Positions 12,169 through 24,763 are shown, counted from the stretch's first letter. The stretch is DNA of 64,000 nt from Neckera pumila (GCA_963969595.1 OZ018409.1:44591282-44655281); one strand, 5' to 3'. Numbers and translations are program-made. The notes: generated by a model not told the origin, from the sequence alone.

Positions 12169-13110
12169 TTCGCACCTACTCCCAATTCACGCAAGAAAAA
12201 CGAAACCCACAACCAAGAAGAACCAGAAAAAACTCAAAACCATCAAAACCATCAAAACCCACAAAGATTTCATCACGCAAACGCAACCATTTGCAAACTA
12301 CTCTCCATGGGCACTCCCACGGGCTCAATTCAACCCACAAGATCGAATAGAACTTGCGATGACTCGCTCAACGACACCGACAATCTTTTCCTATGCAATG
12401 CAAAATCTCTGCCGGCCATGGAATCTTTAATCATCGACTCGGTGCATGCCGCCCAATTTAGCTAGGCGCCCATCACGTACGTTTACTAATTCAATGCCAC
12501 ACCTCAATTCCAACACAATCTCGAATTCCACATGCAACTCAGCACGCCCCGAACCCAAACAGAATTACAGACTGATCCGTCACTAAGTTACTGCTCCATC
12601 CCCAAGACTGAAACTGAAACTGAAACTCCGGGAGTGTGCCGACGGCATCCAGCCAGAGCTTCGGTCTCATCAAATAACTTGCCAGAACCTCCGGCAGCCC
12701 GGCGACGCAGCGTGAGAAAGCGACAATGCTTCTCGCGAAAGGAATACTCGCAAACGGATCGAATCCGGGGAGTGCAAATCAGGCCAAATTGGAAATTGGG
12801 AATTGGAGGGGCCTACAGATCGAATGCATGGAGGTTTCGTGGTTTGGAAGAAAGGCAAAGCCACAGGCTTGTGGGCTTCATCGCCAGGCTTGTACTTAAC
12901 TTGCTGTGAGAGGTGACGAACTGACGATGAGCAGAGGGCGGGGGAGGGGAGCGTTCACACTGGTGAGGCTTGGTCCGGGTATGGAATCTCCGAGGGTATG
13001 GCAGGGTATAAGAGGGTATAAGAGGGTATGAGTACTGGGGTGGAAGGAGGACGCGGCGACAGAGTTAGGTGCAGCGGATCTTGGTCTGATTGGTCTGATT
13101 ATCGAAAACA
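12169..13110 (-). promoter_or_regulatory. Presumed 5' UTR and promoter of the RTFL gene
   Basis: About 0.9 kb of GC-richer, repeat-poor DNA lies upstream of the minus-strand RTFL start. It includes a short direct repeat with 'gggtat' units (12976-13030, 'agagggtataagagggtat'). The overlapping frames at 12532-12909 (+) and 12670-12864 (-) show no motif. RTFL genes typically have long untranslated leaders, so a leader plus promoter is the likely content. I cannot place a transcription start. Confidence 0.4.
12976..13030. repeat. Short GGGTAT-containing direct repeats
   Basis: The unit 'agagggtata' or 'gagggtat' recurs several times with spacings of about 10-18 bp, within the presumed RTFL upstream region. 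It may be a simple minisatellite or a cluster of regulatory sites. Confidence 0.6.
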
Positions 13111-13547
13111 TCCTTTACGTCAGCACTGCATGTCAGCATCGGGGTTTTTTTTCCATATATTTTAAGCAGTGCAGAAAACGATAATCTCTAGAAGGATGAA
13201 GATATTTACATCCATGGGAATGGATGAGACTTGCAATCTAAGGGATTTCATTTATTCATTCAAATGATGTACATTCATCCAATAATGAGTGATACTGTTC
13301 CAAAATTTGGTAGCAAATTAAGAATTCATCCACTAAAAAGCAAGAATATACTGCCAAATATTCCTTGAGAAAAAAAAATAAGCGCTTTCGAACGAATTTT
13401 GCTACAAAAGAACCCGTTGGTTAGCATGGCTATAGGAGAAACAACATGGATGCAATATACAAAACATGGATGAAAACATAATTATTCATCTAAAAGCCTA
13501 TAAATTCACCCTTAATAGAGCAATATTATCTATAGATTTTATAGCAA

Positions 13548-14491
13548 TTAACCCCTAAAGGTTTTTGACTATGTTTTCACCAAAATCGCTCCAAAACTAC
13601 CATTTCTAATACAAATACCAAATTTTAGAAAAAAAAACATTTTTAAACACATGTAACCGTAGGATCTTGTAGTATACTAGTTTAAAAGGATGTGGAAAAT
13701 AATTCAGAATTTTCCACCATGTAGATTGCAAGATAATAGCGTTTGAATTGACAAAAATCCTTTTTTCATCACTGCAAAAATCCGGGTAGCTGCCCTTCAC
13801 AGGGTCATATTTGTATGAAAAAATTTCCAAAATGGTGGTTACTCTTTGGATTCATTCTTCAAGGCAAGTTGGCTACATGTTTAAAATTTTCAGATCATTT
13901 GGAATCGTACAACATATAGGAAAAAAATAGTAAGTATGAAGAAGTAGAGAATGACTCAAAAAACTAAATTGTCAAAAATTTAATTGTGGAATTGAAAAAT
14001 GCCAATCTTAGCGGTTGTCATGTTGTAATAAACAATGTACATCTAATGTTTTTTGTTTTATTCAAAAATATTGAAAATTGATTTAGAGAAAGGACTTCAA
14101 AGTTTATTTTAGAGTAGAGATTCCATAACTACCCTCCAACTAAGAATCCTCATAACTTTTGACTTGTTGATCCAAATGGAATGATTCAAAGCTTACCAAG
14201 TATATATAAATCTATAAAACAAATTTCAAATTTTAAATTTTTCAAAAAAGTATTTTTTAAGGAATTTTTTTGAGCTGCCCGGGCTACCTGCCGAACGTGG
14301 AAAATTACATATCATGCAATAACTTTTTACCCATAAAGTCAAAAGTTATGAAATTTGTTTGGCCTTGAAGCTACTCCTTGGACACATCTTGTGTGAAAAT
14401 TTCAAAGAAAAAAATTAAAATTTCCATTTGTAGTGAGCTGCCGAAAATTGCTATGTTGCCAAAAAATGGTGTTTGGTCCTTTAGGGGTTAA
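13548..14491 (+). mobile_element. TTAA-flanked element, family A
   Basis: It begins TTAACCCCTAAAGG and ends GGTCCTTTAGGGGTTAA, 944 bp. Interior blocks follow the family A order, including the 'gagctgcccgggctacctgccg' block and 'gctatgttgcc' near the right end. It is one of the best-preserved copies and has no coding capacity. Confidence 0.92.
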
Positions 14492-16391
14492 ATGATTTCA
14501 TTCACTGAAAATAGGGGAATCTATCGTCAAATATTCCTTCCAAAAGTTATATAGATTTTGAGCAATAAATGAACCCAAATATACATAGATAGAAGTAATT
14601 TTGTTTCACGTTTTATTTTTTGGAAATTTAGGGTGAAATTTTTTGCATAGCAAAAGAAAGGGGAGAAGTTTGGACAAGTAAAAAATGGTTGTATTTGAAA
14701 ACCTAAATGTTGACTTAGAAGGGGAGAGATAAGGTAATTGAACCAACAAATATCACTATGGTAGTACTAAATGTAAAATACTTTAATTGGATCTTATTGG
14801 CAGATGGAAGAAAATTCTATTGCATTTTAGAATGCACAATATGGAAATTATATGAGTAAGTTTTGTATTTTTGAAGCATATTTTAGGTGTACTCAAAATC
14901 AAGACTAGACTTTCACAACCTCTCATATTTTAATGGTATATATTTTGTGTAATCAATATCTTACAAGATTTTAGCATTGCTTCTGATCCAACATAGGTGT
15001 CTCTTTTAAGACATTGATGATTTCAGATGTACTTACTTCAACTTGTGAAAAATCAATTGAGAAAATGAGTCACATGTCACTGGAGAATATGAACTTAGAG
15101 GCACGCAATATGAACAATGTCATAAAATTTATATTGTGATCTTATAGAGTGAAAATAAATGAAGGAAACCCCTGATTGCATCCGGATCTCCAAAGCTAGA
15201 TACTTTAAATTTAGATCACAACAAGTTGTTTAGGATTCAAGGTAATACATGTCTACAAGAGACTTTATTATATTCATGACATTAACCTCAAAAGGACAAG
15301 GCCTATTACCAAAGTAATCTGTCAAAAATGATTAAATTTTTGGGTCAATAGGCACATTCTTCATTTCTATTGTAATCTCAAAAATCATCCATTGGCCACT
15401 TTGTGGCCCCAACATCCTTCTAGGATTAATTTCATTCAACAAGTGTCTACAAAAGAAGAAAATCAACCAAAAAAACTAAAGCACTTCATAAACCCTCCAA
15501 TAAACCTATAACTTTGCACTCAAACAAGTGAGAAGAGTTGGCCACTCACGATTATGATACCCATCTAAAGGTTTGGTGAAGCTTGAAAATGGCTTATGAA
15601 TAATTTCAAATGATAAATACATGATAAAGGACTACAACCTTCACTACAACTTCCTTGAGTTTGTTCGCAGTAACATAACTACAACTGATATTTTTGATCG
15701 AATAACTCTTTGAGCTTGGTTCCTATTCTGAAACTAATTTTTAATTGGATCTTGTTGGGAATCAAAAAGGAGGCTCTAAATTCTCTTTGTATGCATTTCT
15801 TGGATAATGCATGAATAAACAACTATAAATCTCTAAAGCAATAAAAATAGGTATATCCAAACTTGACCCTAGGCTCTTATGTACATAGAATGCACAGTTT
15901 AGACAAGATGTAATGGTTTTGCAAATAGATTATAATTAGGTGCAATTACCAGAGAGAGAATGAATTTGTTTTTATTGAAATATTAGTGAATTTCTATTGG
16001 AATAGAAGAAGGAACATAAGAATGATTAATCGACGGATCAAATTTACATTAAATTTTGCTAAGCACTTCTTTCCATCAAAAATTTGGAAATTGTAAGTTG
16101 TAGTAAATTAAGACACATTTTTTGCTTTTCTATAATAGAATATTTTTAATTGGTTGGAAGTTAATGAGATAGCAACATATAGTTGTTACTTATTTGCAAA
16201 ATTGTTGTTTGTAGTTTTTAACCTAAAATTTAAGTACCCTGAACATGAAAGTTGAAGACTAAGTTTGGATATTTTTATTACCAATACTTTGGAAATTTAT
16301 AATTAATTCATACGTTGTCTAAAAAATATATGTAAAAAGGAACTAGCATCTTACTTTGACAAATTAGACAATTTAATGATGGAAAATGAGC
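14492..16391. other. Gene-free AT-rich DNA
   Basis: I see no gene, RNA, element end or clear repeat in this 1.9 kb stretch. Confidence 0.5.
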
Positions 16392-17325
16392 TTAACCCCT
16401 AAAGTTCATGACTATGTAATCACCAAAAATGCTCCAAAATTGTCATTTCTAATAGAACTACCAAATTTTTGGAAAAAAACAATTTTTGACACATGTAACC
16501 ATAGGATCTTGTAGTATGATGTATTAACGACGTGTGGTAAAAATTTCAGAAAATTCCACCGTGAAGATCAAAAGATATAAGCATTCAAAGTCTCCAAAAC
16601 CATTTTTTCAATCCTACGAAAATCCAGACAGCTGCACTTCACAAGCTCATTTTTCAATGAAAAAATGTCCAAAATGGTGGTGCTTCTTTGAATTCAATTT
16701 CCTAAATAAGTTGGCAATATGCTTGAAATTTTTTGCATCATTTGGAATTGTACAACATATAGGAAAAAAATAGTAAGTAGAAAGAAATAGATAATGATTC
16801 AAAATACTAAATTGTTAAGAATTTATTTATGAATTAAAAAAGTGCCAATTGCAGCGGTTGAAATGTTTTAATAATCAATCTACATCCTAGGATTTTATTT
16901 TTTTTCCAATAATATTGAAAACTGAGTCAAATAAACGATTACAAAGTTTTTTTTATAGTAGAGAATCTATAACTGCCTGCAAACTAAAAACCCTTATAAC
17001 TTTTGACTCAATGATTGGAATGGAATGATTCAAACCTTTCCGCGTATATGTAATTGTAGAAAACCAGTTTCAAATTTTTATTTCTGAGAAAATTGTTTTT
17101 TTTTAGAGTTGTCCAAACTGCCTGTCCGGTGAAAAAAGCAACATATTAGGCCATAACTTTTGACTTGTATTTCCAAATGTCATGAAATTTGGTGCACATG
17201 AAAGATATTCCTCGTCCCAAAGTTCTATTAAAATTTCAGCCCAAAATATTTAAACCTCTAATCACAGGTACCTGCCCAAAACTTCTATAATGCCAAAAAA
17301 TGCATGCTGGTCCTTTAGGGGTTAA
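16392..17325 (+). mobile_element. TTAA-flanked element, family A variant
   Basis: It begins TTAACCCCTAAAGTTC and ends GGTCCTTTAGGGGTTAA, 934 bp. The right half has the variant blocks 'acataggccataacttttgact' / 'cacaggtacctgcccaaaactt' that also occur at 26400-26520 and 35640-35770. These three copies therefore form a subfamily of A. Confidence 0.9.
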
Positions 17326-17880
17326 TTATTTCTTTGGACAATTTTTAAGTGTTGCCGGTTACTTGAGAGTGAGTTGCATTCATACACTACTTAAGTGGCA
17401 TGCCCATTAAGTTCAATACAAAAACCATACCAAAATTAGTGGTGGTGATGAAGTTTTCTTGCAGTGGGGGAAGTTCCCAATCAAGGTAGTTAAAACATTT
17501 ACCAATCAAGGTAGTTATAACCTTTACCATTTGCCTCCCGGCCCCCCATTTGTATCAAATAGGTATCCATTGAAGTGTCACCAATACAATATGCCCTCAA
17601 ACTATTTGCTTTGAATGGCTCTATTTTACAATTGGCACTTCATGGTTGTAAAATAGCAAGATTTTAGTGAATGGTTTGGGTATGCACATATTGGTGCTTC
17701 AAAGTTCAAACATGTACCGATTGAACCTTTTGAAGTTTCTTCTAGTCTTGACGTTGAAAATTCACAGAAAATACAAAAATTCTCCAAATTTAACATTTTT
17801 TAAGAATATTATTGATTTTATTTGTCTACATGGCAAAAACAATAACTATCCATGCTTTTACTCCATCTATATACACCATC
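17326..17880. other. Intergenic spacer between two TTAA elements
   Basis: It contains a short direct duplication ('caatcaaggtagtta-aaacatttacc', about 17477-17528). No gene is visible. Confidence 0.5.
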
Positions 17881-18734
17881 TTAACCTCTAAAGGACCAAA
17901 CACCATTTTTTGGCAGCATAGTGATTTTGGGCAACTTACTACGAACATAATTTTTTAATTTTTTCTTTAAAATTTCCACACAACATGTGTCCAAAGAGTA
18001 GCTTTAAGTCTCAAATTTTTTTATACTCATGACTTAATGGTTAAAAAATTATTGTATGATATGTAATTTTCATTGCTCGGTCGGCAACTCAGACAACTCA
18101 ACAACATTCTTCAAAAATCATTTTTTTTAGAAATAAAAATTTAAATTGGTTTTCTCTCTCTCTCTACAAAAATAAGCTTTGAAGTTCTAAACTAGTAACT
18201 CAATTTTCAATATTTTTTGGAAAAAAATAAACTATAGGATGTAGATTATTTATTACAACATTACAACCATTGGAATTGGCAATTTTTCAATTCCATAGCT
18301 AAATTCTTGACAATTTTATATTTTGAATCATTCTCTATTTCTTTCTACTTACTATTTTTTCCTATATGTTCTACAATTCCAAATGAACTGAACTTTTTCA
18401 AGAATGTAGCTAACTTGCCTTGAAGAATGAATCTAAAGAATTAAAATCATTTTGGACATTTTTTCATACAAATGTGACCTTGTGAAATGGAGCTGCCTAG
18501 TTTTTTGTAGGATAAAAAAAAGGATATTTGTCAATTCAAATGCTAATATCTTGAATTCTACGCAGTGGAAATTTTTGAATTTTTTCTCACGTCTTTTCAA
18601 ACTAAGATACGATAAGATCCTACAATTACTTGTGTCCAAAAATGTTTTTTTTCCTAAAATTTGGTACTTGTACTAGAAATGGCAATTTTAGATTGTTTAT
18701 GGCAAATTTAGAGTCAAAATTATATACGGGTTAA
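17881..18734 (-). mobile_element. TTAA-type element, family A, one end decayed
   Basis: It begins TTAACCTCTAAAGGACC with the 'gattttgggcaacttactacg' block, so it lies in reverse to the copy at 13548. The far end ('acgggttaaataa') is badly eroded but TTAA remains. The central part is also shortened compared with other copies. Confidence 0.75.
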
Positions 18735-19865
18735 ATAAAATGTAAGGTAGTCTGCTCCCAAAGCGAAAGTCTTCATCAAATCCATCCTATAATCAGTTCT
18801 GGAATGGATATGAGGTTGACATTAAATCAACTTCTTAGGCCGTTGAGGAAAAAGTGTTATTTATTGCAAAAACCAATCATTCTCCTTGGCTTCCTCACAC
18901 CTCTTTACAAGTTGCAAGTGAACGGATTTTGAGGGACCTAGAGTTACAAATAGGTACTTACAACACAAATCTTTGAGAATTCATAAGTAATCCAATAATG
19001 CTTCAAAAAAATATGAAACCAATAGTGTTACATTCCACATCTATGTGTCTTTCTCTGAAAAGTGAGCTAAAAATCTTTCAAAACCATGGAAAAGGGCAGC
19101 CCTTAAGTAGTTGCTTTTATTTTTATTTTATTTTATTTTTGAACAAATGGAAAAAATCCACTACATTAAAAAAAAATACAAAACAGCCAAGCCATGAGGT
19201 TGGACAAATGAAGAGATAATGAGCAAAAAGGACCCAAAGAAAAAGAAAAAATTAGAGAACACTAAAACAAACTACAATCAAGAGGGCCACACTCTTGCCA
19301 CCTGATAATGTCACCTTCTTTTGAAGCTGACAACTTAGAATGGAGCCAAATATTATCAAATTTGAGCCAAACAAAAGATGCTTGGTAGAATTTGAGCCTA
19401 GAGGTCATTAGGCTTTAAGAAACACTACTCAGCTTGAGTCAAGAAGTGTGTCCCAGAGTGCTTGCTGCAAGAGACCACGCGGCCACAACTTGTGTGAAAA
19501 CACCTTCTAGTTCAAAGCAATCCAGATAAATCAAAGTGACTAACCTCTCAATAGGGACCAAATAATTCAAAAAATGGTTGCTTTTAGACCAGCTGTTTCT
19601 AACCTTGGGCTGTAATGTGTACTTGGTTATAAGCTAAATCTTTGTTAGCCCTACAACACTGCCATGGACACTAAGTGTTTGATGAATAACAAAAAAACTT
19701 TGCATGTAGGACAGAAGTTTGATTGTTCATCTTTAGAATTTTGTGCAAAAAGGAGAGACCTTCTATAGTAGCTTGTCCTTAAATGAGTGCTTTTGGTTTT
19801 TTTTAAAGTGGATGATGCACATTGTATCAAAATGGATGAATTCCACAAAGACTAGCCCGTCTTTA
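18735..19865. other. Spacer with a possible retroposon tail
   Basis: No gene. A block at about 19105-19290 ('ttttattttattttatttttgaacaaatgg' region followed by 'gccaagccatgaggttggacaaatgaagagat') resembles the block at 20978-21130, suggesting two copies of a poly-T-headed element in minus orientation. Confidence 0.45.
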
Positions 19866-20088
19866 GAGCAACCACACCGTGACACTGAAAATGAAGAGGG
19901 CAGAACATACTTGGTGGGTCAGGGAATTGACTGTTTGCACACAAACCTAAATAGTCCCCACCGTGACTCGGAATGCCAAAAAAAATCCTTGAGAAGTTGC
20001 AGCTTTTGGAATGTACTCCTTTTTTGCACCTTCCCCGCCCTGTATTCTCTGCTTGAAAGCTTGATGTGGTCCTTTGGAATCTTGTCAA

Positions 20089-20932
20089 TTAACCCCTAAA
20101 GGACCATTGTCAATTCGGCGGACATTTGGGATTTTGGGCAGGTACCTATGGGTTGAAATTTTGTTGTGATTTTTTGAAACTTTTTTTGAAGATAGAAAAA
20201 TTGATAAGCTTTGTAGGAATATAGTTTTTTTCAATATTGGTGCCCGGGAAAAAAAGTTATGACTAAATAAGCTCAAAATAGGGGACGGCGGGTAGCCAAA
20301 AAAATGGACAAAAATTTGAATTTTTTTTTTAATATTTTTTTTTCTCATAAATTATATTTTTGTCTATCTGGAAAGCTTTTATTCATTTCATTTGGATTTG
20401 TTATGAGAAAGTTATGCACATTCTTGATTTTGGAGCATTTAGAGCATCTTTTTGAAAAAAATAACTTCTAGGATGCATTTTTGAATGCAGTTTTCAAATT
20501 TTTCATTTTTATTTCTTGCATGGTTTATATTAATTGCTAAAACAATCTCACTATGGGATTAGTGCATTTTAATTCCATCTAAATTTTTTTTTTTAAATTC
20601 CTAGACTCTCAACTCAATTCTCCACTATAAAGATTTAAAGCTCAAAACTCTGTAGTGCAAAAAATTTAGGTTAAAAAGGTGCAAAGTCAAAAAATCTAGT
20701 TCCGCAATGTGCTGAAAAACTTGTTTTCTTCACTTTAAACGCAGATATTTTGCAATCTGTGTGGTCAAAAATTCTGAAACTTTTTCCACACACTCTCATA
20801 CTAGTTAGGTGTAAGATCCTATGGTTAGATGTGAAAAAAAAACATTTTTCAATTTTTTTTACATTTTGCTATAGAAATGGCAATTTTGAGTGTTTTCTGC
20901 CAAAAAAAGGGCCTCGGTATTTTAGGGATTAA
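20089..20932 (+). mobile_element. TTAA-flanked element, family B
   Basis: It begins TTAACCCCTAAAGGACC with the family B block 'attcggcggacatttggg', and ends GTATTTTAGGGATTAA. Interior landmarks are 'gtgcccgggaaaaaaagttatg', 'gagcatctttttgaaaaaa' and 'gtaagatcctatggttagatgtg'. It lies inside the TTA-flanked element 19866-21352. Confidence 0.88.
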
Positions 20933-20977
20933 GGATGCTTCCGACCAGATCACTCCAAAAGAGAGACACATTGAAGC

Positions 20978-21180
20978 TTTTTTTTTTTTTGGGTAACAAA
21001 TGGAAACCATTGTATTAAAGAAAAAAAATAACCGCCAAGCCAAAGGGTGGACAAATGAAGAGAATAAGAGCAATTGAAGTGAAGATGACCAACAAAAAAA
21101 AACATGAGGCTAAGCAAACAAACAAAGAGGGGGACCCTCTTTATTCCACCTAACAGAGCGACCAACCTTAGTAGCAAGGA
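20978..21180 (-). mobile_element. Possible LINE 3' end, poly-T headed
   Basis: A T tract at 20978-20990 is followed by 'gggtaacaaatggaaaccattgtatt' and 'gccaagccaaagggtggacaaatgaagag', closely matched at 19105-19290. Read on the minus strand this would be a 3' end with a poly-A tail, as in LINEs or SINEs. No reverse transcriptase motif is present, so only a 5'-truncated tail could be here. Confidence 0.4.
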
Positions 21181-21355
21181 CTAGGGATTGTAACCAAATT
21201 CACGCTCAAACTTTGAGTGGCCACGGAAGGTTGCCGTCCAGGCTGTGAAACTTGATGAGTCTGGGCTACCTTATTTGGTTGGCGCGCTCACGATTCGGTG
21301 GAAAAAACTGCCTGACCCCAGTCAATCGTTCCGTGTCACAGTGCGGATGCTCTTA

Positions 21356-21748
21356 GAGTATCTCCTACAGCCCGCTCAAACACCCCTGTTAAGGAAGTTT
21401 TGAATGGCCGAGTGAAATCCAATCCCCAACAACACTGTAGTTGGACATGTAAAGGTCCGGGGCCTCCAGATTTTGTCTCTACTGCACTAGAATTTGCATT
21501 TCTGTAGGGACCCTCTAAGGCCCCTCTTTGTCATCAAGTTCCGTGCTTGGGCAAGTCAAGGGTTAAATTAATGAGAAAGTTGCCTTGGGGAAGCCGCAAG
21601 CTTTCTCCATTGGCTGTACACCATCATTTGCTGGCCCTCTTCTTCCAGTCCGCAGGAACTTTTCCAACCCCGCTCACTTTGATTTCGCCACTCTTCCCTC
21701 CAAAGCCCATTTGGCAGGGTCAAACCAAGAGGGCCACAGGAGATACTC
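21356..21748. mobile_element. Short TIR element (MITE), GAGTATCTCC ends
   Basis: GAGTATCTCCTACAGCCC at the left pairs with GGGCCACAGGAGATACTC at the right. The flanks are TTA on the left and TAA on the right; only TA is common to both as a direct repeat. It abuts the preceding element and uses the same TTA at 21353-21355. The 76-codon frame inside shows no motif. Confidence 0.65.
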
Positions 21749-21776
21749 TAACAGGGTTAGATAATAGGCTCACTTA

Positions 21777-22342
21777 GGGCCGCTTTACACCAAGAGGCTG
21801 GGCCAATTTCCTGTGTCAGAGGCCAAGAATCTTGACTTCTGATTGGACAAAAGGCTCAAATCAACCCCAACCCCTTTACACCAAGAGGCTGGGCCAATTT
21901 GGTGAATTGAATTATTTATTCAAAAAAGACATGATCTGACATGGCCCGAGCTCGCTGAATTGGGTGCACCAAAAATGGGAGGCCAATTCTTGGCCTTGGG
22001 GCCAATGTCAGATTTCAATTAAAAAAATTATTTTAATAAAAAACTATTTTTTTCAACTAATCATTACCATTGGATTTTGTGCAATCGGCCTCATGGGGAT
22101 TAGGACTGGCCTCTAGGTGTAAAGTGGCCCTGAAAATTTCAACCCCTCTTTCTTTCTTTTGTAGGTTTTATTGAATCGGCCCGGCTTCTTGGCCTTAAGG
22201 CCTTTACATATGGGAAAATTGACCCCCATTATAATCTTATTCTAATAGGAAGTTGAGGCCGGCCTCCAGCCCAAAAGGGGCTGAAATTTTGTGCAATTGG
22301 CTTGAAGGAGAATTGGCCCGACTTCTTGGTGTAAAGCGGCCC
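21777..22342. mobile_element. PIF/Harbinger-like MITE with nested inner TIRs, copy 1
   Basis: The ends GGGCCGCTTTACACC and GGTGTAAAGCGGCCC are perfect inverted repeats flanked by TTA on both sides. A second TIR pair lies inside (about 21867-22132, 'cctttacaccaagaggctgggcc' to 'tctaggtgtaaagtggcc'). The same two-layer structure occurs, inverted, at 50527-51093, so the composite moved as a unit. Confidence 0.85.
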
Positions 22343-22867
22343 TTATGTGAGAGTCATCGACGTTTGCTGGTTTGCAAAAATTCTGAAGTATAGTTAAAGA
22401 TAAACTTTAGCTGAACTGGTGTGAGTGTGTGCAGGAAGCAACGTACGTCAGCGGCCAAGATGCATTTAATTGCACCGGATCCCTATCTCCGTGCTTTCAT
22501 TAACTTTTCTCAGGGCATCTTGACCCCTCAAGGCCTCAACCCTGCGCTCATCAGGCGTTCCCTTTATTTGTGTCAAAAATAAAATAAAATAACATTCAGG
22601 CAGGCTCCATAACATTCAGTAGCCTTCAAAGAGGCTGCCTTTCCCTCCCTGGACTCCTCATCCACGAAATTCATCCTCAAATAATTAATGTCAGCTTAGG
22701 TGCTAAGATAGTGGCAGTACATTATGTTTTGTTTCATTTTCTTTGTTACTTTTTGGACCAAACATACAAATCAACAAATAGTTGTAAGAAAAGATGTTGG
22801 CAAAGGATCCAATGAATAATGCATTACAACCATTTGTCATCAATATCGTATTTTGAATTTTCAAGTG
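22343..22867. other. Spacer without a gene
   Basis: No gene or element end is seen; the sequence is mixed. It may hold older flanks of the foldback element that follows. Confidence 0.4.
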
Positions 22868-23382
22868 AAAAGACAATTCTATATATACGCATGGGGTGGT
22901 AGGAGGTAGAACAACCCATGTGGGATAAACAAATTTGAATTTGTAGTTTTTCAAGCACTCATTGTTAAGTCAAAAACAAAGAATTGTGTTAAAAAGTAGA
23001 ATTTCAGACCTCATTTAGGCATAGTAAAATAACTTTTTTCAAAAAGAATTGAACTAATAAAAGTTGGAAAATGAAGATAGGTTTCACCTCCAAAAATTCG
23101 TTTGGTATTTTAAATCTCCAGCAAAAAGTTATGGAAAAATCTCAAGAGGTCAAACTTTTTGGAGGTCAAACTTATGTTCATTTGACAACTTCTTTTAGTT
23201 CAAAGTTTTTTGATAAAGGTTATTTTACTATGCCTAAATGAGGTCTGAAATTCTACTTTTAACACAATTCTTTGTTTTTGACTTAACTATGAATGCTTGA
23301 GAAACTACAAGTTCAAATTTATTTATCCCACATGGGTTGTTCTACCTCCTACCACCCCATGTGTATATATAGAGTTGTCTTT
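22868..23382. mobile_element. Foldback (inverted-repeat) element, about 515 bp
   Basis: The left arm at about 22868-23034 and the right arm at about 23219-23382 are near-perfect reverse complements. The arms include 'ccatggggtggtaggaggtag'-type sequence paired with 'ctacctcctaccaccccatg', and 'cagacctcatttaggcatag' paired with its complement. Much of the centre also pairs. The RNA would fold into a hairpin of well over 150 bp. No target duplication could be fixed. Confidence 0.85.
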
Positions 23383-23981
23383 ACAAATAAAATCACAAAA
23401 CATGAATGGCAATCACATCAAAGTGATGCAATTCAAGCATTGAGATAATTGATATCTATTTTGATTGCCATTTTGAATAAGTTTGCTATTTGAATTATAG
23501 CTTTAATTCAAAGTACTTAATTTGTTGTTAGTACCAATATGCATCTGTGACCTTGTAATTAACCCAGGCCCCTTCCTGGATTCTGACAAGTTTCGCCAAG
23601 TGTCCTTGTAGTTACTGATTTGGTGTGGAATATACCACACCATTTCATCCCTCAGATGAAATGATGTGGTATATTCCATATCATTCTATTCAGGGAAGGC
23701 AGTTGCAGTGACTGCTACCGAATGTAATGTCTTTCGCCAATTTGTTTTTTTAACTTTTTGAGAAAGTGCCCAAACTCATAATTTGGTGACGGACTCAAGC
23801 ATTGTATTTCTACAGCACATTCATCCAAATTTTTGAAATTAAAAATAAATGAACTATATTCATGCACTTTTCTATTTCAAAATTGAAATTTTTATTCATA
23901 TTTTAAATTAAAATAGAAAATATTAGACAAAAATAATAAGTACAAATTCATTTTGGAATGGAGCATTTTGGCTTCATGGTA
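23383..23981. other. Spacer with a short perfect hairpin
   Basis: A 24-25 bp inverted repeat lies at 23626-23678, with one mismatch and a loop of about 4 bp. Nothing else is recognised. Confidence 0.5.
23626..23678. repeat. Short hairpin
   Basis: 'tggaatataccacaccatttcatc' at the left pairs with 'gatgaaatgatgtggtatattcca' at the right around 'cctca'. Too short for a MITE on its own; it could be the core of one. Confidence 0.8.
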
Positions 23982-24170
23982 CAGTAGAACTCCTCTAAAT
24001 GCATAGGTCCGAGACCATCTGACAACATTCATTTTGAGAGGTTTTGCAATTATAAGGGGTGCATGTAGAAGAAATTCTATTGTAGTACCACCTCAAGCCG
24101 GGACCGCTAGGATCGGATAGTTAAAGAGATTTTTGCAATTATAAGGGGTGCATTTAGAAGAGTTCTATTA
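23982..24170. mobile_element. pogo/Tc1-mariner-like MITE
   Basis: CAGTAGAACTCCTCTAAATG at the left pairs with CATTTAGAAGAGTTCTATTA at the right, with TA on both sides. CAGTAGAAC-type ends with a TA duplication are known for pogo/Tigger-related elements. A repeat of the sub-end block 'gcaattataaggggtgcat' occurs at about 24046 and 24134. Confidence 0.75.
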
Positions 24171-24763
24171 TACTCTCCCAAAGGAATTGTCTTCTGTCAT
24201 TCCAAAAATTACAACATTTATTTATTATTTATTCTTATTCATATTCTTATTATATTTGAACACATAGGACTCTGGCAATATTTTGTGTAGATAATATTAT
24301 ATTATAGGTAAGTTATAAAGGTCACAAAGCAAGTAATTTGTTCAATCACTTGCTTTGTGGCCTTTATTGTGTAGATAACATTATATTGTAGGTATTTGAG
24401 AAGAAAATTACAAAATACAAACAATATTTCCGCCAGTGTTACAATTATCAAAGAAATTGTAGTTTGCTATCTTCACCTATAGTGAGAGATATTGCAGTCT
24501 TCCACAATGGTCTAAAAGTCGTGTAGGCAAATGAAACTCGAAATGAAAGTAAAACTTATGTTAAAAAATAGTAGTAGTATGTTAAAACTCATCATTCTTA
24601 AGAATTCATTTCTAGTAGAATTGTTACATGTAGATATTTAGAAATTATAGCATTCTAAATTGTCACATTTGAAATTTTAGATAATAAAGCATATAGTGGA
24701 TTGCTTTAAAGATCATATAAAAAGAGACACACGAAAATAGTACATATTTGTTTAAATAGAAAC
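24171..24763. other. Spacer with a short inverted repeat
   Basis: A 20-bp inverted repeat surrounds 24327-24366 ('cacaaagcaagtaatttg' / 'aatcacttgctttgtgg'), itself between two copies of 'gtgtagataayattatattrtaggta' (about 24280 and 24370). No gene. Confidence 0.5.

Larger units (their letters stand above)
19866..21352. mobile_element. PIF/Harbinger-like TIR element with nested insertions
   Basis: The left end GAGCAACCACACCGTGACAC pairs with the right end GTGTCACAGTGCGGATGCTC, with TTA on both sides (19863-19865 and 21353-21355). A 3-bp TTA duplication with GAGCA-type ends fits PIF/Harbinger-derived elements. It holds a family B TTAA element (20089-20932) and a T-headed retroposon-like block (20978 on), both younger than itself. 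No transposase frame. Confidence 0.72.

Noticed and set aside
12024..12465. Plus-strand frames of 108 and 133 codons
   Set aside because: They are antisense to the RTFL coding region and its leader; low-complexity Thr/Asn/Pro-rich translation without family resemblance.
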